64,000 bases of DNA from Stieleria neptunia (GTDB lineage: Bacteria; Planctomycetota; Planctomycetia; Pirellulales; Pirellulaceae): assembly GCF_007754155.1 (NCBI RefSeq), contig NZ_CP037423.1:3162001-3226000 (forward strand), read 5' to 3'. Shown piece after piece: positions 42,919 through 51,771 of this stretch; the stretch's first letter is position 1, and each line of letters opens with the position of its first letter. The notes under the pieces are model-generated. The model worked only from the letters and a program-made list of their open reading frames with translations. It did not search any database and was not told where the DNA came from. A program made the translations under genes and the position numbers.

Positions 42919-43188
42919 TCAACCCCCGTTCCCTTTGATTCGATCCTGGCTTTCCTCAATCCAAGTCCGGCAAGCAGCTAATGTGTCGTACACATCGTCA
43001 AGGTACCTATATCGGCATGGGAATGTTGCAGACCCGTCATCGATCGAATCATGAAGCCGGTCGATTGAAGCGAGAATGTCGTCGGGTGCAATGCCTAAGT
43101 CTAGAAGTTTCCGAAAAACCTCACGAAGTCGCAGCACTGGGTATTCAGTGTTCAGCGCAGCAAACAATTGACTATCAACCGTATCCAT
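42919..43188 (-). CDS. Putative immunity protein for RHS tip 1 (89 aa)
   Basis: A small acidic protein beginning MDTVDSQLFAALNTEYPVLR, helical, with LDLGIAPDDILASIDRLHDS and YLDDVYDTLAACRTWIEESQ. It starts six bases after the stop of the orphan RHS tip on the same strand, exactly where the immunity gene of a polymorphic toxin belongs. No immunity family was recognised; the assignment rests on position, size and acidity. Confidence 0.65.
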   Translation of the reverse strand: MDTVDSQLFAALNTEYPVLRLREVFRKLLDLGIAPDDILASIDRLHDSIDDGSATFPCRYRYLDDVYDTLAACRTWIEESQDRIKGNGG

Positions 43189-43194
43189 GACATG

Positions 43195-44370
43195 TTACTT
43201 GGGACACATGGCGGTGCAATTAAGTGCCTTAAACAAAGGTACGTTTACTTCCAAGTCTTCTGCGCCACCAGGAGTGTCTGGATGCCTGATCAACATTGGT
43301 GCATTCGGGTTTGTGTCCTTCGGTCCGCAGACAAAGCACCGGAAGTTTACAGGGGATCGTCCCGTAGCGACTTCCGCCGCAATACCGCTTCGGTAAATTC
43401 GGTTGGTCACGTGACTGCCACGTGCAAGATACCTTCCCGACAGATCATCACCAGAGTAGTGCCAGTAGCACGCACGCGAATTCGCGCAACCTGGAGGTTG
43501 ACCCGATTCAGTAATGGCATCTTGAAGAATTTGCCAAATTTCGGCCCTCTGCATCGGGCCTGGTACCGGCCCCCTTGCATTTCTCGCCTCAATACGCAGA
43601 AGAACAGTATTATGAAGCTCTTGGCAGATTTTGCCGTCCATCACAAGTTCGTCCAATCTGGCACGTCCAAGTTGAGAAGCAGCCGCGTGATTCCCAATCG
43701 CCATTAATGGGATTAATACAGTTGGTCCAGCAGCCGGACCAACACCTCCCCTTGGCCCCGTTGGTGTGCTGGTGGGACCGGGGCGAGGAGAAGGTGCCGG
43801 CGAAGGAGTTGACGGCGTTGAAGCTGGTGCAGGCGTGACAGGCTCCGGTGCTACAACTGTACCACCAGACGGGTCTGCTCCTCCGGGAACGAAATACGCA
43901 CAGAAAAGATTCAATCCGTCTATAAAGCCGTTTGGATCTTTAGAGCAGAAGCGGCCGACGATCGAGTCGTACATGCGGGCGCGATAATGGTACAGATCGA
44001 GAACATCGTCGTACTCACGCCCGGTGCAGGTATAGCGGTTGCCTTCGGCAGTCGTCGTCCGCGCCGTACCACTGCCATCGAAGATCGACACTCCGCCATA
44101 CGCGTCGTAGGCGTAGCGTTCCCTAATCGTGCCACTTGAATCGGTCAGCGCGGTGACGCTGTACTGTTGGGTGCCGTGATAGCGAAACGCCAACTTGATT
44201 GATGACTTGTCGCTTTCAGTGCGTGATTTGCCGGGCGAGAAGGTTTGTTGACGAAGCGCTTTGCAGCTACGGATTTGTTTTGACTCGGCGCACGACTTAA
44301 CGCCTCCCGCGCGGGGTCGCGCGAGACGGCGTTGAAGGGTTTGGCGGCGGGATGATCGATGGCAGAGCAT
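43195..44370 (-). CDS. Orphan RHS C-terminal tip 1 (displaced polymorphic toxin)
   Basis: A 391-residue frame. Residues 1-65 are the Arg-rich junction peptide shared by all orphan tips (MLCHRSSRRQTLQRRLARPR). From GTQQYSVTALTDSSGTIRER onward it is RHS core ending with LYHYRARMYDSIVGRFCSKD, the hyperconserved RHS-associated motif. After a Pro/Thr-rich linker comes a unique domain (GNHAAASQLGRARLDELVMD; CYWHYSGDDLSGRYLARGSH; APMLIRHPDTPGGAEDLEV) that I cannot assign to a toxin family. It lacks the RHS shell and secretion parts, so it is a displaced tip. Integrase 1 ends 25 bases upstream. Confidence 0.85.
   Translation of the reverse strand: MLCHRSSRRQTLQRRLARPRAGGVKSCAESKQIRSCKALRQQTFSPGKSRTESDKSSIKLAFRYHGTQQYSVTALTDSSGTIRERYAYDAYGGVSIFDGSGTARTTTAEGNRYTCTGREYDDVLDLYHYRARMYDSIVGRFCSKDPNGFIDGLNLFCAYFVPGGADPSGGTVVAPEPVTPAPASTPSTPSPAPSPRPGPTSTPTGPRGGVGPAAGPTVLIPLMAIGNHAAASQLGRARLDELVMDGKICQELHNTVLLRIEARNARGPVPGPMQRAEIWQILQDAITESGQPPGCANSRACYWHYSGDDLSGRYLARGSHVTNRIYRSGIAAEVATGRSPVNFRCFVCGPKDTNPNAPMLIRHPDTPGGAEDLEVNVPLFKALNCTAMCPK
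44162..44174 (-). other. Junction core GCACCCAACAGTA, site 1
   Basis: The 13 bases common to all four tip junctions. Upstream of this (minus strand) is the integrase-side sequence, downstream the RHS core of tip 1. Proposed attachment core of the integrative units. Confidence 0.65.
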
Positions 44371-44395
44371 CCCGATATTGTAGTGGATCGATCGA

Positions 44396-45376
44396 CTACT
44401 CGGTGGGTTTGTCGCCGGGCTTGTTGGGATCAGATTGCGGCGGACGGTCCTTGGCTCCCGGATGGGTTTTGTCGTGGACTTCGCGGAGGCGTTTGATCGA
44501 GACGTGGGTGTAGATCTGCGTCGTGTTGAGTTGCTCGTGACCGAGTAACGTTTGGATCGAGCGCAGGTCCGCGCCGCCTTCGAGCATCAACGTCGCCGTG
44601 GTATGGCGGAGCATGTGGCAACTGCCGGGCTTCGTGATGCCAGCAGCAGTCAAGTAGCTTCTGACGAGTTGGCTGAGTGTGACCGGATGGAAGGCGTTGC
44701 CGCGGGACGTCAAGAAGATCACGTCAGTGTCTTCGTCGAGCAGTGCGGGGCGACCATCGTGAAGGTATTTCATCAGCCATCCAAGGGCTCGCTTTCCGGT
44801 CGGCACGACTCGATCCTTGCGGCCTTTGCCTTGACGGATCATCGCAAGGCCAGACTCGTGGTTGATGTCGTCGAGTTTCAGCGCGATCAACTCGGCGCGT
44901 CGCATCCCGGTGGCATAAAAGAGTTCCATCATCGCGCGGTCGCGAAGACCGGTTGGTGTTGTGAGATCCACTGAACTGAGTAGCGTTTCGATTTCGTCGA
45001 TCGTCAGGTGCGATGATGGAAGACGCTGTTCTTCCTTGGGGAGTTCGATGCCGGTTGATGGATCGCTGTCGATCCAGCCTTGTTCGGTCAGCCATGCGAG
45101 CCAGTGACCAACCGTTGAGAGGTAGGAAGCTTGAGTACAGAACTTGAGCGACTTGCCGGTGCGTTCATTGCGGTAGTGATAGAGCCAACGGCGATAGGCT
45201 GCGAGTGACTCAGGCGTGATCTCGGTGACGGACTCGATGCCGCGTTCGGACGACCAGATGATGAACTTGTTCAAGACGTAGTCGCGGCGCGAGATGGTCG
45301 TGGCCGACCAGTTGTTCATCTTGAGGTGGCTGAAGTAGCGAGACAGTAAGACTGTGGGAGCGGGAACGATTGACAT
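44396..45376 (-). CDS. Tyrosine recombinase 1 of the toxin-tip array
   Basis: A 326-residue XerC/D-like integrase. The N-terminal SAM-like core-binding domain includes MNNWSATTISRRDYVLNKFI and ASYLSTVGHWLAWLTEQGWI. The catalytic domain has ATGMRRAELIALKLDDI (Arg), GKGRKDRVVPTG (Lys), CHMLRHTTATLML (H-x-x-R), LGHEQLNTTQIYTHV (His and the Tyr nucleophile). The start MSIVPAPTVLL at 45376 is chosen because the upstream open frame covers the conserved leader. It differs from integrases 2 and 3 at a modest number of positions. It is presumed to act at the nearby GCACCCAACAGTA core. Confidence 0.92.
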   Translation of the reverse strand: MSIVPAPTVLLSRYFSHLKMNNWSATTISRRDYVLNKFIIWSSERGIESVTEITPESLAAYRRWLYHYRNERTGKSLKFCTQASYLSTVGHWLAWLTEQGWIDSDPSTGIELPKEEQRLPSSHLTIDEIETLLSSVDLTTPTGLRDRAMMELFYATGMRRAELIALKLDDINHESGLAMIRQGKGRKDRVVPTGKRALGWLMKYLHDGRPALLDEDTDVIFLTSRGNAFHPVTLSQLVRSYLTAAGITKPGSCHMLRHTTATLMLEGGADLRSIQTLLGHEQLNTTQIYTHVSIKRLREVHDKTHPGAKDRPPQSDPNKPGDKPTE

Positions 45377-45684
45377 GGATTTGCATCCTGGGGTTGTGAT
45401 CGGTGCGCACCGGTAGCCGGGCGTGCTCGATCGGGGTGAAAGCGGCCGGGTGAACGTCACTCGGCCGAAGAAGACCGCATCACCGATCACGGCGATGCAG
45501 CTATGGCAAGGCTTTCAATGAGGGGGCCTTGCGAGGTTTGAAGGCGAAGTTTTCGCTTTCGTTTTGAATGTCGTTGGCTGGCAACGACTTGTGTGAATTA
45601 CTGAGCATCACAAGCGATGCTCATGACATGCTCACCCAATGCACATCCCATGCTCGGGCTTGCCGATCTGATGCTCGCAGTCAG
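45377..45684. promoter_or_regulatory. Leader between ATPase 1 and integrase 1, with phased ATGCTC repeats
   Basis: About 308 bases. The integrase-proximal part (45380-45540) is conserved in all three units and includes CATCACCGATCACGGCGATG (inverted repeat) and the hairpin GGCAAGGC...GCCTTGC. The distal part, unique to this copy, has (C/G)ATGCTC at 45616, 45627, 45649, 45670 and 45691, about 11 or 21 bases apart, and the inverted form GAGCATC at 45604. This looks like a row of binding sites on one face of the helix. Confidence 0.5.
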
Positions 45685-47745
45685 CTATCGCATGCTCGCA
45701 GTTTTGGTCGTAGGTGTAGTTTGCGTTGCCGGTTCCTTGAGTTTTGCGGGATCCAACAAGCCCATCATGAACGGCTGCCCCTCGCGGCCTTCACCGCCGT
45801 AGAGCAACTCGTAAACGTAGCGTTGGCCGCCGCGGCCACGATGGACGAGGACGTATTCCAGATCGACCAAGCGTTTGAGGTGGCTACGAACCTGGTAGTC
45901 GCTCCACTGGATCGCTTGCCGTAGCTCGCGACGGGTGAAGCGAAACGCATCCTTGGGAACGCCGACCGACTTGGATCCAGAGGCGACGAAGTCGTGAAGC
46001 TTCATCAGCAGGTTGCGTGTTTGCGGCGACAGTTCATCGAGGCTGCGTCCGAGAACTTCGCCCGCGATGCCGTTGGCGATCGCAATGTCGTCGCGTTGGA
46101 CGTTGATGTACTCGATCGGTTGGTCATCAAGTGCCCCTTCGTGGATCGTCCGGCTGTGCTGACGGAGCAACGCGATGGTCTCGATCAACGTGAGGTATTT
46201 GTCGTGATCGCGGCGGAGCCTGGTCTTGTCGTTGGCGAAGGTCAGTTGGGGAGCGTACGGGTTGAAGACCGTTAACGGGCGTATCAACCGCTGAGCGTTT
46301 TGGTGCAGCTTTCGCAAGCCAGCCTGCAATTTTCGGGACTGCATGACGATCGCAGTTCGGGCATCTCGCTGCAGTGACTGAATCGCATCGGTTTGGGCGC
46401 GTGATTCATCGACGGTCAGGATCAGGCATCGATTGATCAGTTCTTCATCGATGTCGAGCGCGGTTGTGGTGAGGAAGATTTGCGTAGGGCCTTCGACGTG
46501 GTGTTCTTGGGTTTGGCTACGACCGTCTTCGCCGCGGCCGACGGTGGCGTGACGCAGTTCGCCCTCGCTTTGGAGAAGCTTCAGTGCGTAGCTGGCTTGG
46601 CGGATGCCTTCGTCTTCGGCGATGGCCAGGATCTTGTGACGGATCGAATCGCTGTCGAGATAGAATAGTGACTGGCCGGTCATTCCGCTGAAGCGGTTGA
46701 CGTCCTCGGATGGCATCATCGAGAGGACGGCATCCATGAGAGATGTCTTCCCGGCGGAGCTGGACGATTGAATGACGATCGCCAGTGGCTTGGCAAGCTT
46801 GCGACTGGTTGCGGCCAAGTAGCCGGCGAGCTTGTTGGTGGATTCGCCGACGATGCCGCAAGCGTCCATGTCGGCAACTATGCGTTCGAGAAGATTGGGA
46901 GAGCGAAGCAGAGCCAACGCTTCGCGTTGCTCGTCGTCGCTGAGCTTGACTTCGATGCGCGCCGGTTGTTTCAGCGCCGCGATGCGATCGGACTGCAACG
47001 CTTCGAGTTTGAGCAGCAACGTGCCGATGTCCTTTTTGATGATGTCGGCATCGGTGTAGAGTTCCGTCGCGGTAGCCTTGATGAACGACGTGCGTGAGCG
47101 TGCCTTCACAAGATCAAGCGTGTCCATGTGAACGAGGTCGTCACGCGAAGCCATCAAGTTGACCTTGAGTGTCAGCGTCGACTTGTTCTTTTCAAGACCA
47201 CGGATTCGGTAGCGTCGATCATCGCGGATGAAGATGATTTGATTGTCTTCGGTGATCAGTTCGTCACTGTCGTCCGTTTTCGTGTCCTCCGTTTGTTTCG
47301 TGGTTGGTTCTTCTGTCGTGGCAACCGGAACTTGCGTCGCGGGGCTGATGGCGGGTTCGGATTGACCGACTGTGATCACGTCATCGCCACTTGCGTGCGC
47401 ATCGATCTTGTAACCTCGCAGACCGATGATGTTTCCTTCGTCGTTGACGACCGGAACGGTCACACGACCGCGCATGGTTTCGCGTCCGTTGGCTTTGTAA
47501 AGGCCAGCGTCGACGAGCGCGTCACGGACTTCGCGGCCGCGCTTGATGCGGCGCTGTGGGATCTGCTTGCCAAGTGTGCGATCGGCGAATCCGACTTGTT
47601 GTTCGGTCGCTTGTTCGCCAGTGAGATGGAGTTCGTCATTGACATAGGCTTTGGCGCGGTCGTTTTCGTTGAGGCAGCCTGCGTAGAATTCTGCAATGGC
47701 CTTGATCGGGTTGTCGAGCATCGCGTTCAGGAAATCATCGTTCAT
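45685..47745 (-). CDS. Primase-like AAA+ ATPase 1 of the toxin-tip array
   Basis: A 686-residue protein. The N-terminal 130 residues resemble a DnaG-type primase core (AYVNDELHLTGEQATEQQVG; RGRVTVPVVNDEGNIIGLRG). A linker with acidic repeats follows, then a P-loop ATPase: VIQSSSSAGKTSLMDAVLSM (Walker A), DSIRHKILAIAEDEGIRQAS, and TQIFLTTTALDIDEELINRC then LILTVDESRAQ. The C-terminal winged helix (AFRFTRRELRQAIQWSDYQV) ends in a Tyr/Arg-rich strand. It may support replication or strand handling of an excised unit. The ATG at 47745 follows GGAG; the longer frame extends into repeat R1. Confidence 0.8.
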   Translation of the reverse strand: MNDDFLNAMLDNPIKAIAEFYAGCLNENDRAKAYVNDELHLTGEQATEQQVGFADRTLGKQIPQRRIKRGREVRDALVDAGLYKANGRETMRGRVTVPVVNDEGNIIGLRGYKIDAHASGDDVITVGQSEPAISPATQVPVATTEEPTTKQTEDTKTDDSDELITEDNQIIFIRDDRRYRIRGLEKNKSTLTLKVNLMASRDDLVHMDTLDLVKARSRTSFIKATATELYTDADIIKKDIGTLLLKLEALQSDRIAALKQPARIEVKLSDDEQREALALLRSPNLLERIVADMDACGIVGESTNKLAGYLAATSRKLAKPLAIVIQSSSSAGKTSLMDAVLSMMPSEDVNRFSGMTGQSLFYLDSDSIRHKILAIAEDEGIRQASYALKLLQSEGELRHATVGRGEDGRSQTQEHHVEGPTQIFLTTTALDIDEELINRCLILTVDESRAQTDAIQSLQRDARTAIVMQSRKLQAGLRKLHQNAQRLIRPLTVFNPYAPQLTFANDKTRLRRDHDKYLTLIETIALLRQHSRTIHEGALDDQPIEYINVQRDDIAIANGIAGEVLGRSLDELSPQTRNLLMKLHDFVASGSKSVGVPKDAFRFTRRELRQAIQWSDYQVRSHLKRLVDLEYVLVHRGRGGQRYVYELLYGGEGREGQPFMMGLLDPAKLKEPATQTTPTTKTASMR

Positions 47746-48964
47746 GGTGTTGGCTCCGTTAGATGCGCGCAGACCGGTGGCGTGGTCGCTGCTTGGTGGT
47801 TTTGGAAGAAGATTGGCGGGGAGAGGTGTCGGCGGTTTGTCGATTGGGTCCGCGGAAGCTGCGCACCTGTCGGCTGTCGTTGGCGGTCGAGAGCCTTGAA
47901 GGTGCAGAGGCGAAACGTGGATCAACGCCTCACGGATCGGCCGGCCCTCCATGACGCGACAGCTTCCGCTCACTGTCAACCGACGGAATCAGCCAACCGC
48001 CGCGAAAGTAGAAAACCGCTTCGCAATTAATCGTTAAAGTTTACGCACGCTCTGTTAACCATCGCGTGAGTGTTTTTTGTCTCTCGCCTTCTCTCGGCCT
48101 GCCACCGGAGGGTCACGGGTGACGGCGTCAGTCCGGCTCGGCGAAAGCCAAAAAACGTAGGGAAGAGTGAGCGGTCGGTTCGGTGGCGTTGGTGTCTAGG
48201 CTTTAGCCGATTCTGTCCGGTCGTGCGAGCGCCGAAGGCGTCGTGGAGAGGCGCCTGAAGGCTGGACACCAACGGTTTGGATCCATAGCCATGAATGCCG
48301 GGGAGCCTGTCGGAGATTCGCAGAGGGCTTTGGCCGAACAGACAAGCTGTCGGTTGACGGTTGACCGAGTGTCTCGTTCCCGGCTTACCTCGCTTGGGCT
48401 CGGACGCGGTCACTTTCGCCCTTCTTGATAAGGAGCTCGGCATCCTGCCTCGCACTGTTCTTATCGGGCTCCGCCCTCGGCGTCGGTGCTGCTCGCTCAC
48501 GCTCGGCGCTGCCCTCATCCTTCGGTCGCTGTCAGCACCTCCGTCAACCGTCGGCTCCGCTCGGTCGATCCCTCCCTCACTCCGGTCGGCGAACGATGGC
48601 CCGCTACTTCACTCCACGACCATCATCACTCTACCACTCCTTGTCTCCCCCTCTCCTTGTCTCCCTCTCTGCCTTCCCGCTTCCTGCCATCGTTCTCCGA
48701 CTGACATCGTGTCACCGACGGGTTTCAGTCGACGGGCATCCTACCCGCCGTGCCTACGGCGTTCTTTGTGCGTGAAGGTGCGCGTACCGGCATCCTGCCG
48801 AAGACAGGGGCGGGCGTCGTGCCCGCCAGCGGTCGTGAATCGACGAACCAACCAATGCGGCGGAAGTCGACTCGGTCCTGTGGTCACGTCAATCGCCCGC
48901 CGCTTTCAGTCGTCACCGGCCGGGGTTGTCGTCGCGTTTAATACCCCCTTCCCCTTTTCTCCTT
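47746..48964. repeat. Array border repeat R1
   Basis: About 1.2 kb without a gene between immunity-type gene 2 and ATPase 1. The ATPase-side part (47746-48060) carries the ATPase promoter region. The middle (48061-48365) and the distal part (48365-48964) are shared with R2 and R3, and the distal part also with R0. It is GC-rich with many short shadow frames, none with family features. From 48405 on it is identical to R3 from 61454. Confidence 0.75.
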
Positions 48965-48970
48965 CAAGTC

Positions 48971-49303
48971 TCACTTTTCGGTACCTGCACCTTCCATTTT
49001 GTTCATGATTTTCGTCACGGCGAATGACAGGGATTCGACAACGCAAGCCGAGAGAGTGCTTCCCAGGATTATCACGACTGAATAACCATCGTGAATATCT
49101 TGGACCCATCTCGCTGGACGGTCGCTAATACGAAAACATAGGAGGCAAAATGCAGTCCACAAAAACACAGTAAGCCATCCACCTACACATTCAAAGAACG
49201 GACTTCGCTGAAACCGAAGTCTGCCAAAGCCGAATCTCATAACTGCAGCGGAGCCAAATACAAGAGTGAGCCTCAAATTTAGCATGCTGATTGCCGGAAA
49301 CAT
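48971..49303 (-). CDS. Putative immunity protein for RHS tip 2, membrane protein (110 aa)
   Basis: A 110-residue protein with hydrophobic stretches (LRLTLVFGSAAVMRFGFG, GWLTVFLWTAFCLLCFRI, VVIILGSTLSACVVESLSFA) and a charged tail. It starts 61 bases after the stop of tip 2, in immunity-gene position. Membrane immunity proteins usually guard against toxins acting at or crossing the membrane, so tip 2 may act there (inference). An identical gene lies at 62020-62352. Confidence 0.65.
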   Translation of the reverse strand: MFPAISMLNLRLTLVFGSAAVMRFGFGRLRFQRSPFFECVGGWLTVFLWTAFCLLCFRISDRPARWVQDIHDGYSVVIILGSTLSACVVESLSFAVTKIMNKMEGAGTEK

Positions 49304-49364
49304 TTTGATCCCAATCGCGGCAACAAGTACAAGAACTAAGAGTTCCGCGATCGAAACCCGGTGC

Positions 49365-50507
49365 TTAGAGGCCTTGATACCACCCTCCTTCAGGGGTGAC
49401 CCCGCACGCGCCTAAAGAAGAGACGCCGTCGAGTGGTATGCCATATTTGCTCAGACTATCCATTACCTCCTTCGCCAAGCAATTAGATTGGTCTTCGTCA
49501 TTTCCTCCGCAGATAATCGCAGAACACCCATTGCCCCGCCAATCAAAGTTGCCAAGCGTCGCGCTGGGGTCATCCCCTGTCGTGAAATGAAACACAGCGA
49601 CGACATCATCACATTTTATAATTGTGTTAATACAGGGAAGTGCACCGCCACTCCCGATGTTTGTTGGAGGACTTCCTGGATATGGGTAGATTTGGTTTTC
49701 GCCACCTCCGACACCCACTGGATAACCGCCAAGCGGAATCGACGTTACTCCGGGAATTGGGCTTTCGCGCTGTGCCTTGTTTGGGCAAGAAACGCATAGA
49801 TTTGTCCTAGTAGCATGCTTGCTGTTCCGTTGTTTTGGACGTTGCCTGGGACCCGGCAGCTTCGGGATTGGCCATCCAGGCTTCCGTGGGTTAGTGGGTT
49901 GGTGAGGACCGCCCGGTACAGTTGTTCCGGGGGGATGTGGCCAGGATGGTGTCGGCGGTTTGTGTCCGGGAGGGATCGGTACATAGGTTTGCAAGCCCGC
50001 TGGATCAACAGCGTTGAGAATACGCGATCCAACGTATTCATACAAACTTGCACTGTCAGAATAACCGATGGGATCACGACTCAGAAAACGTCCACTGATC
50101 GCATCGTACATCCGAGCCCGATAGTGAAAGAGCCCCAGCTCTTTATCCCACTCACGCCCCGTGTAGGTATAGCGGTTACCTTCCGCCGTTGATGTACGCG
50201 CGGCTCCACTACCATCGAAGATCGATAGGTTGCCATACGCATCATACGCGTAGCGTTCTTTGATCGTCCCTGACGAATCGGTCAACGCCGTGATGCTGTA
50301 CTGTTGGGTGCCGTGATAGCGAAACGCGAACTTGATAGTTGGCGCATCGTTTTCAGTCAGTGATTTGTCGAGCGAGCAGGTTTGTTGACGAAGCGTTTTG
50401 CAGCTACGGATTTGTTTTGAATCGGCGCACGACTTAACGCCTCCCGCGCGGCGGCGCGCGAGACGACGTTGAAGGGTTCGACGACGGGATGATGGCTTGC
50501 AGAGCAT
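49365..50507 (-). CDS. Orphan RHS C-terminal tip 2 (silent copy of the expressed tip)
   Basis: A 380-residue frame: junction peptide (MLCKPSSRRRTLQRRLARRR), RHS core from GTQQYSITALTDSSGTIKER through HYRARMYDAISGRFLSRDPI, a Pro-rich linker and a Cys-rich domain with VAVFHFTTGDDPSATLGNFD, then GNGCSAIICGGNDEDQSNCL and GVTPEGGWYQGL. Toxin activity not identified. From the junction core onward it is identical to the C-terminus of the full-length RHS gene at 62414-64000. Confidence 0.87.
   Translation of the reverse strand: MLCKPSSRRRTLQRRLARRRAGGVKSCADSKQIRSCKTLRQQTCSLDKSLTENDAPTIKFAFRYHGTQQYSITALTDSSGTIKERYAYDAYGNLSIFDGSGAARTSTAEGNRYTYTGREWDKELGLFHYRARMYDAISGRFLSRDPIGYSDSASLYEYVGSRILNAVDPAGLQTYVPIPPGHKPPTPSWPHPPGTTVPGGPHQPTNPRKPGWPIPKLPGPRQRPKQRNSKHATRTNLCVSCPNKAQRESPIPGVTSIPLGGYPVGVGGGENQIYPYPGSPPTNIGSGGALPCINTIIKCDDVVAVFHFTTGDDPSATLGNFDWRGNGCSAIICGGNDEDQSNCLAKEVMDSLSKYGIPLDGVSSLGACGVTPEGGWYQGL
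50299..50311 (-). other. Junction core GCACCCAACAGTA, site 2
   Basis: The shared 13-base junction between the integrase-2 side and tip 2. Identical at all four sites. Confidence 0.65.
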
Positions 50508-50532
50508 CCCGCCATTGTAACTGATGGGCAGG

Positions 50533-51489
50533 CTATTCGGTGTCGCTTTGCGGTGGTCGGTCCTTGGCTCCCGGATGCGTTTTGTCGTGGACTTCTCGCA
50601 GGCGTTTGATCGATACGTGGGTATAGATCTGCGTCGTGTTGAGCTGCTCGTGACCGAGTAACGTTTGGATCGAGCGCAGGTCCGCGCCGCCTTCGAGCAT
50701 CAACGTCGCCGTCGTGTGGCGGAGCATGTGGCAACTGCCGGGCTTCGTGATGCCCGCCGCAGTCAAGTAGCTTCTGACGAGTTGGCTGAGCGTGACAGGA
50801 TGGAACGCGTTGCCGAGGGACGTCAAGAAGATCACGTCGGTGTCTTCGTCGAGCAGTGCGGGGCGACCATCGTGAAGGTATTTCATCAGCCATCCGAGCG
50901 CTCGTTTGCCGGTCGGAACCACGCGATCCTTGCGTCCCTTGCCTTGGCGGATCATCGCAAGCCCGGACTCGTGGTTGATGTCGTCGAGCTTCAGCGCGAT
51001 CAACTCGGCGCGTCGCATGCCGGTGGCATAAAAGAGTTCCAATATCGCGCGGTCGCGAAGACCGGTTGGCGTGGTGAGATCGACTGAACTGAGTAGCGTT
51101 TCGATTTCATCGATGGTCAGGTGCGATGATGGAAGACGCTGTTCTTCTTTGGGTAGTTCGATGTTGCTCGAAGGGTCGGTATCGATCCAGCCTTGTTCGG
51201 TCAGCCATGCGAGCCAGTGACCAACCGTTGAGAGGTAGGAAGCTTGAGTACAGAACTTCAGCGGCTTGCCGGTGCGTTCGTTGCGGTAGTGATAGAGCCA
51301 ACGACGATAGGCCGCGAGCGACTCGGGCGTGATCTCGCAGACGGATTCGATGCCGCGTTCGGAAGACCAGGTGATGAACTTGTTCAAGACGTAGTCACGG
51401 CGCGAGATGGTCGTGGCCGACCAGTTGTTCATCTTGAGGTGGTTGAAGTATCGAGACAGTAGGACGGTGGGAATGGGAAGGTTTGACAT
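50533..51489 (-). CDS. Tyrosine recombinase 2 of the toxin-tip array
   Basis: A 318-residue integrase starting MSNLPIPTVLLSRYFNHLK. All catalytic residues seen in integrase 1 are kept (ATGMRRAEL, GKGRKDRVV, HMLRHTTATL, IYTHV). It is identical in protein sequence to integrase 3 (57495-58451) and differs from integrase 1 mainly at the termini and a few inner positions. Its stop is 25 bases before the start of orphan tip 2. Confidence 0.92.
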   Translation of the reverse strand: MSNLPIPTVLLSRYFNHLKMNNWSATTISRRDYVLNKFITWSSERGIESVCEITPESLAAYRRWLYHYRNERTGKPLKFCTQASYLSTVGHWLAWLTEQGWIDTDPSSNIELPKEEQRLPSSHLTIDEIETLLSSVDLTTPTGLRDRAILELFYATGMRRAELIALKLDDINHESGLAMIRQGKGRKDRVVPTGKRALGWLMKYLHDGRPALLDEDTDVIFLTSLGNAFHPVTLSQLVRSYLTAAGITKPGSCHMLRHTTATLMLEGGADLRSIQTLLGHEQLNTTQIYTHVSIKRLREVHDKTHPGAKDRPPQSDTE

Positions 51490-51771
51490 GGATTTGCATC
51501 CTGGGGTTGTGATCGGCGCGTACCGGTAGCCGGGGCGTGCTCGATCAGGGTGAAAGCGGCCGGGTGAACGTCACTCGGCCGAAGAAGACGGCATCACCGA
51601 TCACGGCGATGCAGCTATGGCAAGGCTTTCAATGAGGGGGCCTTGCGAGGTTTTGGCATCGGTTTTGATGCCAGAGCGGTTAGGTCGTTGCGGCGCAACG
51701 ACTTATTGGATGTGCGAGGTGGAGTGAAGCGACCGCAGAGCGGCGACAGAGCCGGGGTTGAGCTCACTTGC
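51490..51771. promoter_or_regulatory. Leader between ATPase 2 and integrase 2
   Basis: About 280 bases, conserved with the leaders of the other units in the integrase-proximal part (CATCACCGATCACGGCGATG and the GGCAAGGC...GCCTTGC hairpin). The ATGCTC repeats of unit A are missing; the distal part differs. Confidence 0.5.

Larger units (their letters stand above)
44175..50311 (-). mobile_element. Toxin-tip integrative unit A: tip 2, immunity, repeat R1, ATPase 1, integrase 1
   Basis: The interval between two junction cores (50299-50311 and 44162-44174), 6,137 bp. Reading on the minus strand it carries RHS tip 2, its immunity-type gene, border repeat R1, primase-like ATPase 1 and tyrosine recombinase 1. 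Unit limits are inferred from the shared core. This is the most diverged and presumably oldest of the three units. Confidence 0.6.
48405..50311. repeat. 1,907 bp segment identical to 61454-63360
   Basis: Within the sequence I compared, bases 48405-50311 equal 61454-63360 (offset 13,049), covering the end of repeat R1, immunity-type gene 2 and tip 2 up to the junction core. Just outside, 48404 (A versus G) and the bases after 50311 differ. Confidence 0.85.

Noticed and set aside
45603..45708. Short regularly spaced repeats that could suggest a CRISPR array
   Set aside because: The repeat unit is only seven bases, the intervals are 4-15 bases and there are no cas genes. Better read as binding sites.
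47128..48030. Long plus-strand frame of 300 codons opposite ATPase 1
   Set aside because: It is the reverse-strand shadow of the ATPase gene and its 5' region; no family features, low-complexity Val/Asp-rich composition.
48361..49008. Plus-strand frames of 116-215 codons in the border repeats, also at 61443-62057 and 54512-54994
   Set aside because: Ser/Arg/Pro-rich frames repeated only because the DNA is repeated, and differently truncated in each copy, so there is no sign of coding constraint.
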